Made by a program: the position numbers and the translations under genes. Under the pieces are notes generated by a model. It saw nothing but the letters and a program-made list of their open reading frames with translations, did not search any database and was not told where the DNA came from. DNA of 64,000 nucleotides from Polyangiaceae bacterium (GTDB lineage: Bacteria > Myxococcota_A > Polyangia > Polyangiales > Polyangiaceae), in NCBI GenBank assembly GCA_019637295.1, contig JAHBVX010000006.1:372001-436000 (forward strand). Reading direction: 5' to 3'. The stretch's first letter is position 1; every line of letters starts with the position of its first letter. Below, in pieces: positions 42,964 through 53,212 of this stretch.

Positions 42964-44181
42964 ATGCCCACGGGGAGATCGTGGCTGGCGTGGGACAAGG
43001 CCCACCTGGCCTTGTCGCGCATGGAGGTCGACGCAGCCGAGCCGTCGCTGTCCGGGGCCCTCGAGCGCACCGCGCGCCTGGCGGTGCGAATGCTGCAGGT
43101 CGATCGGGTTGGCGTGTGGCTCGTCGATCACGCGGCGCGACAGCTGTCGTGCATCTATCAGTTCGACCGCGAGCCCGGGGCCCCAAAGATCCGAGTCCTC
43201 GGCGAGGTCGACCTGGCGGCCTACCTGGCGGCGATGGACGAGCACCGCTTCATCGTCGCCGACGACGCGCGTGTGCACCCCTTCACCCGCGAGCTGCGCG
43301 AGCACTACCTCGAGCCGCTGGGCATCACGTCCATGCTCGACGCGCCCATCTTCCGGGGACAAGAGCTCGTGGGCGTGGTTTGTCACGAGAGTCGCGGGGC
43401 TAGGCGGAGCTGGTCGACGGACGAGCGGTATTTCGCTGGCTCCGTGGGCGACGTCGTCGCGCTGTTCATGGAGCAGCACGCGCGCCTCGCTCTGGAGACA
43501 GACCTTCGCGTCAAGGAGGCAGCGCTGCAGCGTGCGGAGCGACTGAACGGCGTGGCGCGCCTCGCTGCCGGCGTGGCTCATGACTTCAACAACCTGCTCA
43601 CGGTGGTGAGCTCCCTGGCAGAGCGCGGCGCGTCGACGTCGCCGACGGCGGACTGTCGCGCGGCGTTCCAGGAGATCCACGACACGAGCGCGCGCGCCGC
43701 GCAGCTCGCCGAGCGGCTGCTGCGTTTCGGACGCGGCGTCCCGCTGTCCACTCGACCCTCGAGCCCCAACGCCGTGGTGCAGGGTGTTCTCCGCTTGCTG
43801 CGCAGCGTGGCGCGCGGGACGACCCTACGACTGGACCTCCAAGCCGAGGACTCCGCGGTGCTCGTGGACGCGGTGCAGCTCGAACAGGTTCTCGTCAACC
43901 TGGTGACGAACGCGGTGGAGGCCGGGAGCAAGAACGTCACCGTGCGGACTCGGCGCGAGAATGGCTCGGTCGTGCTCGAGGTCGAGGACGACGGCGAGGG
44001 GATGAGCGCGGAGGTGCAGCACCAGATCTTCGAGCCGCTGTTCACCACCAAAGAGAGCGGCACGGGTCTGGGTCTGCCCACCGTCGTCAGCCTGGCCGAG
44101 AGCACGGGCGGTCGGGTGACGGTGCAGAGCGCCGAGGGTCAGGGCACGACGGTGAGGGTGTATCTGCGCGCCACCGCCTGA
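42964..44181 (+). CDS. GAF-domain histidine kinase
   Basis: A 405-residue soluble kinase. The GAF domain is at residues 25-175 (LERTARLAVRMLQVDRVGVW, LGITSMLDAPIFRGQELVGV, VCHESRGARRSWS). The H box GVAHDFNNLL has His206, the HDFNN type usual in hybrid kinases. The ATPase has NLVTNAVEAG, DDGEGM, FEPLFTTK and GTGLGLPTV. It directly follows another soluble kinase gene; neither has a receiver domain or an adjacent response regulator. Confidence 0.85.
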   Translation: MPTGRSWLAWDKAHLALSRMEVDAAEPSLSGALERTARLAVRMLQVDRVGVWLVDHAARQLSCIYQFDREPGAPKIRVLGEVDLAAYLAAMDEHRFIVADDARVHPFTRELREHYLEPLGITSMLDAPIFRGQELVGVVCHESRGARRSWSTDERYFAGSVGDVVALFMEQHARLALETDLRVKEAALQRAERLNGVARLAAGVAHDFNNLLTVVSSLAERGASTSPTADCRAAFQEIHDTSARAAQLAERLLRFGRGVPLSTRPSSPNAVVQGVLRLLRSVARGTTLRLDLQAEDSAVLVDAVQLEQVLVNLVTNAVEAGSKNVTVRTRRENGSVVLEVEDDGEGMSAEVQHQIFEPLFTTKESGTGLGLPTVVSLAESTGGRVTVQSAEGQGTTVRVYLRATA

Positions 44182-44184
44182 GCG

Positions 44185-45678
44185 TCAGGGTCGCGGGCAA
44201 CGCCACAGGGTCGCGTCACCCTCGTCGCCCAGCACCACGCAGCGCTCGGGTAGCGCCGGTCGAGTGTGCCGTCGCGCGAGCACGTAGCTGTGCGGCGCGC
44301 GCTCGAAGACGGCCTCCAGATCCTCGCCCGCGTCCGCCCCATAGATCGGGCGGCTTCGCTTGCGCAGGATGCACAGCCGTACGGGACAGTTGCCGGCATC
44401 CTGTCCCGGGAACGCGCGTGCCAAGCGCCAGGAGGGCTCCGCGATGGCGTAGTAGGGCAGCACGATCACCGGCGCCGCTGGATCGTCCGCGACGATCCCG
44501 AGCAGACCAGGCAGTGGCAGCCCGGTGTTCACCTCCGCCAGCGTGGTGGAGCGGTCGTAGTAGCCCGGCAGCGCGGCCACGTTGAGCGCCACCAGGCCGC
44601 CCCCAAGCAAGAGCCGAAGTCGCGTCGCCACGGCAAAAATCCCCAGCGCGATGAGCAAGAACGGAACCGCGTGCAGGACGTAGCGGGCCCGCACGGACGT
44701 GACCACCGCACCGAGCAACGCCACCGCGAGCGTCACCAGCACGACGGCGACCACCCGCGCCGTGAGCGCCGTCCGGAAGCGAAGCGACAACAGCGCGGCA
44801 CAGAGCAACAGGGCTCCGCCTGGGCCACCCGCGACTCCGCCGAGCATCCGCAGAGATTGAACCAACGCGTCTGCAGCGCCGCTCGGCGAGTGAGGACCGC
44901 CGCCGATGCCCAGGCTCAACGACGACGCCGCGATGGGCACGTAGAAGGCGAGCACACCTAGCGCGCCAACAAACGCCGTGACCACGCCCACGCGTCGCGC
45001 CGGATCCCTCCGCACGAGCCACAGCGAGACGGCGGCGTCCGCCACCAGCGGTGCGATGGCGAGGTACTCCGCGCTCGCGGCCAGCACGCAAGCGAGCGTG
45101 TACGCCCAGTAGTCCAGGCTGCGTGCGCGCTGAAGCGCGCGCGAGAGCGCGAGATGGGCCGCGAGCAGACCACACGCGAGCAGCGCATAGCCCCGCGCGA
45201 GCTGCGACGAGTGCAGCATCGCCGGCGCGGTGGCGACCAAGAGTCCCACGAGCGCTGCGGCGCGCGGCTCGACGCGACGAGCGATGGCGAACGCGAGCGC
45301 AACGGAGACCACGCCGGCCAGCACGCTGACCTGCCGCGCCGCCACGACGTCGACCTCTCCTCCGGCGAACCAGGTCATCGCCAGCAGGGGCAGCGGCGGG
45401 TGCAGCCGCGCGTCGCGCTCCGAGATCCACTCGCCCAGCGTCCGCATACCCAGCCCCACGGGCTCGTCGTTGTCGATCACCCGCGCCTCGAGGCCCACGA
45501 GCCGCAGGCCGAGCGCGAGCAGCACCAGCAGCACCAGCGCGAGCACGTCCCGCTCGGTGTACCGCGGCCCGCCGGCCGCGGGCAGCGGGCTCGACGCCCA
45601 GCGGGTGCGCAACCACCCGAGCAGCGCGGCTCCGACGCACCCCACGAGCAACGTCAGCCAGGGAAACGCGACGCTCAA
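44185..45678 (-). CDS. GT39/ArnT-like membrane glycosyltransferase
   Basis: A 497-residue inner-membrane protein with about ten transmembrane helices. The first large loop carries ARVIDNDEPVGLG and ERDARLHPPLPLLAMTWFAG, the acidic and H-P-P-L motifs of GT39/PMT/ArnT-type enzymes that use polyprenyl-phosphate sugars. The C-terminal 100 residues are a periplasmic domain with cysteine pairs (GNCPVRLCILRKR). Acceptor and sugar are unknown. Convergent with the GAF kinase gene, three bases apart. Confidence 0.75.
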   Translation of the reverse strand: MSVAFPWLTLLVGCVGAALLGWLRTRWASSPLPAAGGPRYTERDVLALVLLVLLALGLRLVGLEARVIDNDEPVGLGMRTLGEWISERDARLHPPLPLLAMTWFAGGEVDVVAARQVSVLAGVVSVALAFAIARRVEPRAAALVGLLVATAPAMLHSSQLARGYALLACGLLAAHLALSRALQRARSLDYWAYTLACVLAASAEYLAIAPLVADAAVSLWLVRRDPARRVGVVTAFVGALGVLAFYVPIAASSLSLGIGGGPHSPSGAADALVQSLRMLGGVAGGPGGALLLCAALLSLRFRTALTARVVAVVLVTLAVALLGAVVTSVRARYVLHAVPFLLIALGIFAVATRLRLLLGGGLVALNVAALPGYYDRSTTLAEVNTGLPLPGLLGIVADDPAAPVIVLPYYAIAEPSWRLARAFPGQDAGNCPVRLCILRKRSRPIYGADAGEDLEAVFERAPHSYVLARRHTRPALPERCVVLGDEGDATLWRCPRP

Positions 45679-45705
45679 GCGGTCACCGCCCCTGCCGCCA
45701 CGACG

Positions 45706-47313
45706 TCAGCTCACCGCTTTGCGGAGCTTCTCGGCGTTCGTGATCAAGTCCCGCAAGACGGCGTCCTGGCGACGCGCCGCGTCTTCGATGCGCTGCGCCG
45801 CCGAGAGCGCTTGCTCGATGCTGCGGGTCTGCTGGCGGTGCGCCGCGTTGAGCTGGTTGACCATGTGGCTGATGCTCTCGATGGCCTGGGTGATCTGCCG
45901 GCCGCCACGCGTCTGCTCCTGACTCGAGCGCTCCACCTGCTGGCTGATGGCGCGCATCTTCTCGCTGCTCTTCATGATCAGCTCGGAGCCCCGCGCCTGC
46001 TGCGCGGTCGCGGCAGCGATCTGCTGCACCGTCTCGGCGATACGGCCGATCGCGTCGGTGACCTGCTTGCTCCCCTTGGCTTGCTCCACGGTGGCGCGCG
46101 CGATGGCCCGCACCATGTTGGTGCTCTTCTGGCTGCTCTCCAAGATCTTCTTGAGCGCGCGCTCTGCTTCGTTCGACACTTCGACGCCGCGATCCACGTT
46201 CTGAGCGCCACGCTCCACCGCCTGGATCGCGTTCTTGCTCTCGGACTGGATGGTCTTGATCAGATCCGCGATCTCTTTGGTGCTGGCGCCCGCGCGCTCG
46301 GCGAGATCCTTGATCTCGTCGGCCACCACGGCGAAGCCCTTGCCGTGCTCGCCCGCTTGAGCCGCGATGATGGCGGCGTTGAGCGCGAGCAGGTTGGTCT
46401 GTTCCGCGACTTCGTCGATGACGTTCAGGATCTGGCCAATGGCCTCGATGCGAAAGCCAAGGTTGCTGATCACGGACACAGCCTCTTGGCTGCTCTCTTT
46501 GATGCGATAAATCTCGCCGATGGTCTTGAGGATGGCCTCGGCACCACGCTCGGCGTCGTGCGCCACTTCTTCCGACAGGCGTGCGGTCTCGTTGGCGTTG
46601 GACTGTACCTGGTCGATGGACACGTCCATCTGGTTCATGCTGCTGCTCGTCTCCTCGGCGGTGAGCGACAGCGCGTCGACGTTCTTGGCGACTTCTTTGA
46701 TCGAGAACGCCATCTCCTCGATGGAGGCGACGCTCTCCCGCACACTGGCGGCGAGCTCGACGATGTTCTCCGCGACTTCGTCGTTGGTCGCGGTCATCTC
46801 CAGGATGGATGAACTCGACTCCTCCGCGCTGGCCGCGAGCACCTCCACGTGCTGAGCGATCTCGCGCAGCGACGAGGTCATCTCCTTCACGGTGCGCGAG
46901 GCCTGCTCGCTGGCGTCGATCTGCGAGGCGATGCCGTCCGTCAGACCGCGCAGGCTCTCGTTCAACGAGCGGTTGGCGTCGTCCACCGCGCCGGCTCGTT
47001 GCTCGTCCCGCTCGGAGAGCTCGCCCAGCGCGGACTGCACGGCGTCGAGTTGGGCGTACACGCGCTGCACGGCGGGGCTCGCCTCGGGGGGCGCCTCCAC
47101 GCTCTTGCCGTCCAGCACACGGCCCAGCGCCTGAGCGACGCGCTCGAGCTCGTCCGTACCCCCGGAGCCGCCGCTGAACACCACCGCGAGGAGGCCGGCC
47201 GCAGCCACGAGGCCGACGGCGACCACGTCCCCCTTGAGCGCGACGATAGCGACGACCGCGAGCGCGGCGATGCCGACGAGACCGAGAACTTGCGTCTGGC
47301 TGAGGCGATTCAT
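45706..47313 (-). CDS. methyl-accepting chemotaxis protein
   Basis: A 535-residue chemoreceptor. Two closely spaced hydrophobic segments at residues 8-46 ([20 protein letters not shown] onward) anchor it with almost no periplasmic part, so it should sense cytoplasmic or membrane signals. The rest is a long coiled coil ending in the signalling hairpin [20 protein letters not shown] and [20 protein letters not shown], which binds CheA/CheW. Heptad repeats with Glu/Gln pairs are likely methylation sites. No che genes are nearby. Confidence 0.9.
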   Translation of the reverse strand: MNRLSQTQVLGLVGIAALAVVAIVALKGDVVAVGLVAAAGLLAVVFSGGSGGTDELERVAQALGRVLDGKSVEAPPEASPAVQRVYAQLDAVQSALGELSERDEQRAGAVDDANRSLNESLRGLTDGIASQIDASEQASRTVKEMTSSLREIAQHVEVLAASAEESSSSILEMTATNDEVAENIVELAASVRESVASIEEMAFSIKEVAKNVDALSLTAEETSSSMNQMDVSIDQVQSNANETARLSEEVAHDAERGAEAILKTIGEIYRIKESSQEAVSVISNLGFRIEAIGQILNVIDEVAEQTNLLALNAAIIAAQAGEHGKGFAVVADEIKDLAERAGASTKEIADLIKTIQSESKNAIQAVERGAQNVDRGVEVSNEAERALKKILESSQKSTNMVRAIARATVEQAKGSKQVTDAIGRIAETVQQIAAATAQQARGSELIMKSSEKMRAISQQVERSSQEQTRGGRQITQAIESISHMVNQLNAAHRQQTRSIEQALSAAQRIEDAARRQDAVLRDLITNAEKLRKAVS

Positions 47314-47422
47314 GACCCGATGGGGCCGTGCGGCGAGAGCCGGCTGCCCGAAGGTCGGCAGGTTACTGGCCGGATGTGCTCGCCAACAAGCCTTTAGCGC
47401 CGGGCGGGCGATCGAGCGCGCC

Positions 47423-48049
47423 CTAGCGCCCGAGCTGGGCGTAGGGCAGGTGGCGATCCGACGCCACGGGCTTGCACTTGGGTGCCGCGCACAGCGTCCA
47501 CGCCGGGGGTAGGAGCCGGTCTCGATGCGCGGCCGGAGCGGCGTCTGGGCCGGGCTTCGCTGGAGGCCGGGCGGCGGGCTGCCAGGGCCGAGCCAGGGAG
47601 GGGGCAGCGGGCGGAGCGCTCGCCGCGGGCTGGGCCGGCGGAGTGCTCGGCCGGGCAACCGCGTCACGACGCGGGGCAGCTCGGGGCGGTGCCGCTGGCG
47701 GCGCGCTTGCGGAGGGCTGCCAAGGCTGGGCGTGGGGGCCAGCAGGGGCAGGTGACGCCGGCTGGGCCGGCTGCCGCGGCTGGGTAAACGGCGCGGACGG
47801 GGCCGCGTGGCCCCGAGGGCTGCCTGCGACGTTCACCGGCTGGACGGGGGGCGCGTGCGCCATGCGCCCAGGAGTTGGCGGGGCGGGGGCCAGCCCAGGC
47901 TGCTGCGGGGCTGCGGGGCCGTAGGCGTGTGGACCCGCGTGAACGACGTTGCGAGTCGACTGGTAGTGCGCCGAGTCCCCGACCGAGTGGAGGGTGAGCG
48001 AGCACCCGGGGGCGAAAGCAAGGAGGGCAAGCAAGCTCAGGGGACGCAT
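47423..48049 (-). CDS. Pro/Ala-rich lipoprotein
   Basis: A 208-residue lipoprotein ([16 protein letters not shown]). Most of the protein is low-complexity Pro/Ala/Gln sequence ([20 protein letters not shown] type), which is probably an extended wall-spanning linker. The last 30 residues ([20 protein letters not shown]) contain a Cys pair. It starts directly after the stop of the hydrolase gene upstream, so it is the last gene of a three-gene operon. Confidence 0.65.
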   Translation of the reverse strand: MRPLSLLALLAFAPGCSLTLHSVGDSAHYQSTRNVVHAGPHAYGPAAPQQPGLAPAPPTPGRMAHAPPVQPVNVAGSPRGHAAPSAPFTQPRQPAQPASPAPAGPHAQPWQPSASAPPAAPPRAAPRRDAVARPSTPPAQPAASAPPAAPSLARPWQPAARPPAKPGPDAAPAAHRDRLLPPAWTLCAAPKCKPVASDRHLPYAQLGR

Positions 48050-48922
48050 CTAGTTCATTAGACGCTGGCTGCTGCGCAAACCTTCCCCCGGCTGGCCCCC
48101 CCAGCGGGGATCGTCCCGCACCAGCCAGCGCAAGTGAGCCGCGGCGCGCTCGCCCATCGCCCCGACGTAGGTGTGGCCGCCACCTCGGACGTGCTCGAAG
48201 CGCACTGCGACGCCAGCGCGCTCGAGCATACCTCGGGCCCGCGCCGCTCGATCGGCGCAGTGTGCGATACCGCACAAGAGCACGACGCCCGCGCCCGACT
48301 GCGCCGCGTAGCGCCGGGCCGCGCGGGCGTTCCAGTCGTCGAACCCACCCTCGACCAGCAACAGGCGCGGGAAGCGCGAGGGGTGCTCCTGGGTGAACAA
48401 GAGCCCCATCGTCGCGCCCTGCGAGTAGCCCATGTACACCAGGCCCTCGGGATCGACGCGTGGGTGAGCGCCGCCCAGGGCATCGAGCGCCGCGACGAGC
48501 TCCGCACCGAGCGCGTAGTGGTGACGATAGAACCAGCCCGTGTCGGGCGATCGGTTCATGGGCACGCCGCGCGGACACAGCACGAACGCGTGCCGTCCGA
48601 TGTGTGCTTGCCAGAAGGCGCACAGCTCCTCCGCGCGATCGCCGGCGCCGTGGGCGGCGACGAGCAGCGGTCGCCGGTCGCTGCCGGGCGGGGCCGAGAC
48701 GATCGCCGGACGGTGCCCGGGGACTGTGAGCTCCTCGAACTCGGGCTCCTGCTCCGGCGCGAGCGGCTTCGCGCCTTGCGCCGGAGGGACCGGCGCGACG
48801 CGCGGGTCCGAGGCGGTCGGTCGCTCGGGGCCCTGCGCCGGGCTCTCACCGGGACTGACGACAGGAGGTGGCGCAGCGGCACATGCCCAGAGGAGCAGGC
48901 CGACGAGCGCGCGAGCGGTCAC
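48050..48922 (-). CDS. secreted alpha/beta-hydrolase lipoprotein
   Basis: A 290-residue lipoprotein (RALVGLLLWAC lipobox) with a Pro/Glu-rich spacer, then an alpha/beta-hydrolase domain from about residue 80: oxyanion region LLVAAHGAGD, nucleophile elbow GLVYMGYSQGATMG with Ser, and a C-terminal GGGHTYVGAMGER His. It resembles dienelactone-hydrolase/esterase-like enzymes. The GTG start overlaps the stop of the propeller-like gene (GTGA). Substrate unknown, probably extracellular. Confidence 0.8.
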   Translation of the reverse strand: MTARALVGLLLWACAAAPPPVVSPGESPAQGPERPTASDPRVAPVPPAQGAKPLAPEQEPEFEELTVPGHRPAIVSAPPGSDRRPLLVAAHGAGDRAEELCAFWQAHIGRHAFVLCPRGVPMNRSPDTGWFYRHHYALGAELVAALDALGGAHPRVDPEGLVYMGYSQGATMGLLFTQEHPSRFPRLLLVEGGFDDWNARAARRYAAQSGAGVVLLCGIAHCADRAARARGMLERAGVAVRFEHVRGGGHTYVGAMGERAAAHLRWLVRDDPRWGGQPGEGLRSSQRLMN

Positions 48923-51453
48923 TTCCACTCCACGCGAATCCGCCGAACACGCCCGACGCCTTCCGATGCGTCCAGCACGAGGAGCTCGTCCCCCGCCAGC
49001 GCGACCCGCGAAGAGCGCACCGCGGCTCGACCGAACGTCAACAAGGGGCGCGCGTCCCCCGGACTTCGCCCCAGGGTCCAGAGCCCCGCGACGACGCTGG
49101 CGCGACCGGCGATGTCGCCGAGCGCCACGAGGCGACAGCGGTCGCCGTCGCACTCCACGCCGGCGGCGGTGGCGTCGAAGCCCGGCGCGCGCCAGGTGGT
49201 GACGTTGCCCTTCACTTTGCCGTCGGCGGTGAGCACCGCGAGCTTGACCGCCGAGAGCCCGTCCGGTGTCGACGCGACCCACGCCAACAGCGGCCCCTGG
49301 GTCGTCTGCGCGAAGGTGGGACCGAAGGAGTGCTCTGCGTCCAACACCGTGGGCGTGCCGATCGCCGAAGCATCCGCCGCGGCGAGCTTGATCAGGTGTA
49401 GGGACTCCTGACCGGCGCCAGGGCTGGGAGCCGCGTCACTCCAGGCTGCCCACACATCGCTGCCCGCGGCATGCAGCGCCACTCCACTGGCTGATCCCTT
49501 GCTCTTGGTGATGCGCTTATCCGGCCCGACTCGCTGCAGCTGGCGATTGACGCGCGCGGCGTAGACCTCCGGATCGCCGTCGCGCTCGTCGATCCAGGCC
49601 AGGATGAAGCCGTCACCCGCTCCGACGACGGCTACGTCGCTCTTCTCGCCGCGGCTGCGCGTCAACATCTGTTGCCGCAGCTTCTTCCCCGCGTCGTCCA
49701 CCATGGTCACGAAGAGCTGGGGGAGCTGGTTGTCGAGCGCCGTCCAGGCCACGAGCGTCTCGCCGTGCTGCGGGTCGGACGCGAGGGCAACGCCGCCCAA
49801 GGATCGCGCGCGGAACGACAACAGCGTGGGCTCGGCCCCCGGGCGCGCCACGTGGAGCTCCGCGCGGGGCGGATCGAAGCGACCGTCCGGGGCCGGCCGG
49901 GGCAAGCGCTTGTAGGGAGTGCTGGGGTCGAAGTAGGTGAGCCACGCGCCGAGCTTCGCGCTCTTGGTCCGGCTGAGCGCTACCTGCGAGAGCGGCGCGG
50001 CGGTTCGAGCGATGGTCTCCACCGAGCCCAGCGCAGGGGGCTCCCGCTCCACCAGCGCAGACGCGGGCTGCCAAGAGCTCTCGGCGCGCTCGAACCTGAC
50101 CGCGAACACGTCGGCGGGGGCGCCATCGGTCGCTGCGAGCGCGAGACAACCCTTGGTCGAGCACGACAGGCCCCAGGCCAGGGGCGCCTCCGCACCCATC
50201 AGCGGCGCGAGCAGCAGCGGCGTACTCGTCTTGACAGCGAGTTTGTCATTCAGCTCGACGAACGTCGTGACGGCCGGCTCGCTGCAGGCCACGCCCCGCT
50301 TGCAGGGGCGAGCCAGCGTGAGCGCGGCCAGTCCGGAAGCAGTCGCGACCAGCTCCGGGACGCCGCCGTCGCCGCTCTCGAAGGACAACGTGGCTTGCGC
50401 CGCGCTCAGACGATCCGTGAGCGCCGCCGCGCGGAAGGTGCGGCTTCCGGCGCGCTGCTCCAACGCCTCCTCCCAGACCAAGTAGGTGCGCGAGCCGCCG
50501 TCTGCGGGCGAGACCAGACGAATGAGGGACTGCTCGCCCCTTGGCGGCGTGATCGGCGCGGGCTTGGAGGTGAGCTTGCCCGCCGCGTCGACGCGCGCGG
50601 TGACGACCCGAGGTTCACCGTCGGTTCGATCGGACCACGCCAGGACGAACTGGTCTCCGGCGGCGACCATGTCGAGATCCGGCTCCGCCGAGGCCGCCGC
50701 TGTGACCGAGGTGGTCGTCGCGACCTGCGAGTCGCCGAGACGGATGACGTCCACCGGACCCAGGGCGGTGCCCGTCGCGCGCACGACCGAGACCGCGACC
50801 GTCCCGCCCAACGTCGCCGTCTGCCAGGCGCGCACGTCGCTGGCGACGACGAACGCCCCCTCGCGTCCTCGCTTGCGAGCCATGACGTCCGCGCGATCGC
50901 CGCGCTCGCCTTCGGCGCGCACCGCCCACAGGGCGTAGTCCAGGGTCCAATCCAGCCACAGCAGCCGTCCCTCCACCTCGGCCATCTGCTCGGGCCCGCT
51001 CTGCCGGCGACCTTCGGCGTCGAGCTGCCACACGTCCACTCGGTGGCCCTCGCTCAGCGGCGTAGAGGCGATCAACGCGTAGCCCGTGGGGGTGGGATTG
51101 AGCGCGACGAGACCGATGTCGTTCGCCGCGACCCCGAGCGTGACGATGTCACCCATGGGCTCCCCCTGCGCGTTGATGCGCAACGTCTTCCACCGGCGCT
51201 TGCCGTCGGAGAGCTCCGCGAAGCACAAGAGCCGCGCGTCCCCGCGACGCGCGACGTAGGGGCCATAGGTGCCCGACGGAACGCTCGCCAGCAGCGTGGC
51301 GCCAAGACCGCGGCCAACTCGCTGCTTGTCGGCGGCGCGGGCACCGGCGCGGGCGCCGTGCGGGTCGAGTGGCTCGCCGCTCCCGCCGCCGCCCGCGCAG
51401 GCGCACAGGCCGAAGACCAGGCCGAGCGCGCTCGGGAGCATGCGAGAAATCAT
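48919..51453 (-). CDS. large repeat-containing lipoprotein (propeller-like)
   Basis: An 844-residue lipoprotein (LGLVFGLCAC lipobox). The body is all-beta with many repeats of the type FVLAWSDRTDGEPRVVTARV, FILAWIDERDGDPEVYAARV and TLVAWTALDNQLPQLFVTMV, spaced by 70-100 residues. The W-x-D-x-R-D-G-(D/E)-P pattern is typical of bacterial surface beta-propellers. It is the first gene of an operon with a hydrolase and a Pro-rich lipoprotein, and is divergent from a histidine kinase gene. It probably binds a polymer or partner at the cell surface. ATG at 51453 is chosen; ATG at 51441 is possible. Confidence 0.7.
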   Translation of the reverse strand: MISRMLPSALGLVFGLCACAGGGGSGEPLDPHGARAGARAADKQRVGRGLGATLLASVPSGTYGPYVARRGDARLLCFAELSDGKRRWKTLRINAQGEPMGDIVTLGVAANDIGLVALNPTPTGYALIASTPLSEGHRVDVWQLDAEGRRQSGPEQMAEVEGRLLWLDWTLDYALWAVRAEGERGDRADVMARKRGREGAFVVASDVRAWQTATLGGTVAVSVVRATGTALGPVDVIRLGDSQVATTTSVTAAASAEPDLDMVAAGDQFVLAWSDRTDGEPRVVTARVDAAGKLTSKPAPITPPRGEQSLIRLVSPADGGSRTYLVWEEALEQRAGSRTFRAAALTDRLSAAQATLSFESGDGGVPELVATASGLAALTLARPCKRGVACSEPAVTTFVELNDKLAVKTSTPLLLAPLMGAEAPLAWGLSCSTKGCLALAATDGAPADVFAVRFERAESSWQPASALVEREPPALGSVETIARTAAPLSQVALSRTKSAKLGAWLTYFDPSTPYKRLPRPAPDGRFDPPRAELHVARPGAEPTLLSFRARSLGGVALASDPQHGETLVAWTALDNQLPQLFVTMVDDAGKKLRQQMLTRSRGEKSDVAVVGAGDGFILAWIDERDGDPEVYAARVNRQLQRVGPDKRITKSKGSASGVALHAAGSDVWAAWSDAAPSPGAGQESLHLIKLAAADASAIGTPTVLDAEHSFGPTFAQTTQGPLLAWVASTPDGLSAVKLAVLTADGKVKGNVTTWRAPGFDATAAGVECDGDRCRLVALGDIAGRASVVAGLWTLGRSPGDARPLLTFGRAAVRSSRVALAGDELLVLDASEGVGRVRRIRVEWK

Positions 51454-51546
51454 GGCGCCCGAAGCTAAACAGCTCGGGTCCACCGGAGGCAAGCCAGAGC
51501 GGACTGACGGCGGGTGAGTCGCTCGGATTTCGTCTACGATGCCCGC

Positions 51547-53205
51547 GTGACCTTGGCGCAGAGGCTCAGCCTGGCGATCGGGATCGTGACGGTGCTGTGC
51601 ATCGTGGCCCTCAGCCTTGGGGTTCGACAGGCGTGGAGTCAGGCGGAGGAGGAGCGCTTTCGTGAGCAAGGGCTGGCCGCCTTCGAACGCGCGCAGGCGG
51701 AGATTCAGTCCCAGGTCCGACAACTGCCCGACTTGATCGGGCCGCTGTGCGCGCACGATCCCGTGGTGGACAGCGCGCTAGTGGGCCTACAGTCCGGGGA
51801 TTTGGACTCGCGTCGGCTGTCCCTCAGCGTGCGCACGCCCGAGCTCATGAAGGCCCTTCGGCTCGACGAGCTGGTGCTGCTCACCAGCGCTGGCGAGATC
51901 CTGGGCTCGGGCCACGACGAGGGGACGGTCGGCAGTCGGGCTCCGGAGCGAGCGCGGTCCATGGCTGGGGAGGTCGGGTCTCGACTGCGACTGACGGAGC
52001 CGCTCGCAGTCGAGAGCTGGTGCGTTCGACCGAGCCCGCGCGACGCCAAGCTCTGGGTCGGGCTGTACGCGGCGCGTCACGTCGGTCCCACCATCGAGTC
52101 GGTCGCCCGCGCTCACGGGCTGTCGCTGTCGCTGAGCCCGCCCCTGGGAGCCGACTCGAGCCTGGTCATCGAGCGTCGTATCAGTGATCTGGACGCGACC
52201 CTGTACGCCACCGCGTCGCGGGTTCCGCTCGCCAACGCCCTGGCGCGACTCGACTCCACGTTGATCGCCGTGGGAGCGGGCACGTTGCTGCTGGCGCTGC
52301 TGGCTGGCTTGGTGCTGTCGCGCGGGCTCGCTCAGCCCATCGTCTCGCTCGCGCGCGAGGCGCGGGAGGTCGTCCGCGGTGAACCCAAACCCGTCACGAC
52401 GCGCGGCGGGCGCGAGCTGCGTGCGCTGGCAGAGGCATTCAATCAAGCGATCGCAGACCTGACGGGCCTCCGCAAACGCTTGGCCGCGACCGAGCGCATC
52501 GCCGCACGCCGCGAGATCGCCCGCCGAGTCGCGCACGAGATCAAGAACCCCCTCGCCCCCATTCGGGCAGCTGTAGAGACCTTGCGCCGGCTGCGCGCGC
52601 GCAACGACCCGGCCTTCGACGAGTACTTCGACGAGGCCACGCACACGGTGCTGGAGGAGGTCACTCGCATCAACAACATCGTCACGGAGTTCACCCGCTT
52701 CGCGCGGCTGCCACCACCCAATCCCGAGCTGATGGACGCCGAGGAGGTCGTGAGGCGGGTAGTCGGTCTACACGCGAACAGCGGCGCGAAGCTCGAGCTC
52801 GAGGTCCGCCCGGTGCCGAAGATCCACGCCGATCGCGACCAGCTGGTGCAAGTGCTCACGAACTTGATCCAGAACGCGATCGACGCCGCGAGCAGTCGAC
52901 CCGGGCCCACGGTCTGGGTCTCCCTGGGGCCGTTCGGTGACGCGCGAGTGCGGTTCGTCGTCTCGGACAACGGGCCAGGCGTCGCCCCAGAGATGCGCGA
53001 CCGGCTGTTCGAGCCCTACGCCACGACCAAAGACACGGGCACCGGGCTCGGCCTGGCCATCGTGCAGCGGATCGTGGTCGAGCACGGTGGCGAGATCCAC
53101 TATGCGGACCGCCCCGCCGGCGGGGCGAAGTTCTCCGTGGTGCTGCCCGTGAGCGGACCCACCCTGCTCCCCGAGGCGCCGCCGGTGACCAAGACCGGGA
53201 CTTGA
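51547..53205 (+). CDS. NtrY-like sensor histidine kinase
   Basis: A 552-residue kinase with an N-terminal membrane helix (LSLAIGIVTVLCIVALSLGV), a periplasmic sensor of about 200 residues, a second helix (LIAVGAGTLLLALLAGLVLS), HAMP (RGLAQPIVSLAREAREVVRG) and an H box RRVAHEIKNPLAPIR with His330, the variant typical of NtrY-type kinases. The ATPase has NLIQNAIDAA, DNGPGV and GTGLGLAIV. A GTG at 51514 would add 11 residues. There is no partner regulator nearby. Confidence 0.85.
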   Translation: MTLAQRLSLAIGIVTVLCIVALSLGVRQAWSQAEEERFREQGLAAFERAQAEIQSQVRQLPDLIGPLCAHDPVVDSALVGLQSGDLDSRRLSLSVRTPELMKALRLDELVLLTSAGEILGSGHDEGTVGSRAPERARSMAGEVGSRLRLTEPLAVESWCVRPSPRDAKLWVGLYAARHVGPTIESVARAHGLSLSLSPPLGADSSLVIERRISDLDATLYATASRVPLANALARLDSTLIAVGAGTLLLALLAGLVLSRGLAQPIVSLAREAREVVRGEPKPVTTRGGRELRALAEAFNQAIADLTGLRKRLAATERIAARREIARRVAHEIKNPLAPIRAAVETLRRLRARNDPAFDEYFDEATHTVLEEVTRINNIVTEFTRFARLPPPNPELMDAEEVVRRVVGLHANSGAKLELEVRPVPKIHADRDQLVQVLTNLIQNAIDAASSRPGPTVWVSLGPFGDARVRFVVSDNGPGVAPEMRDRLFEPYATTKDTGTGLGLAIVQRIVVEHGGEIHYADRPAGGAKFSVVLPVSGPTLLPEAPPVTKTGT

Positions 53206-53212
53206 CCGAACC

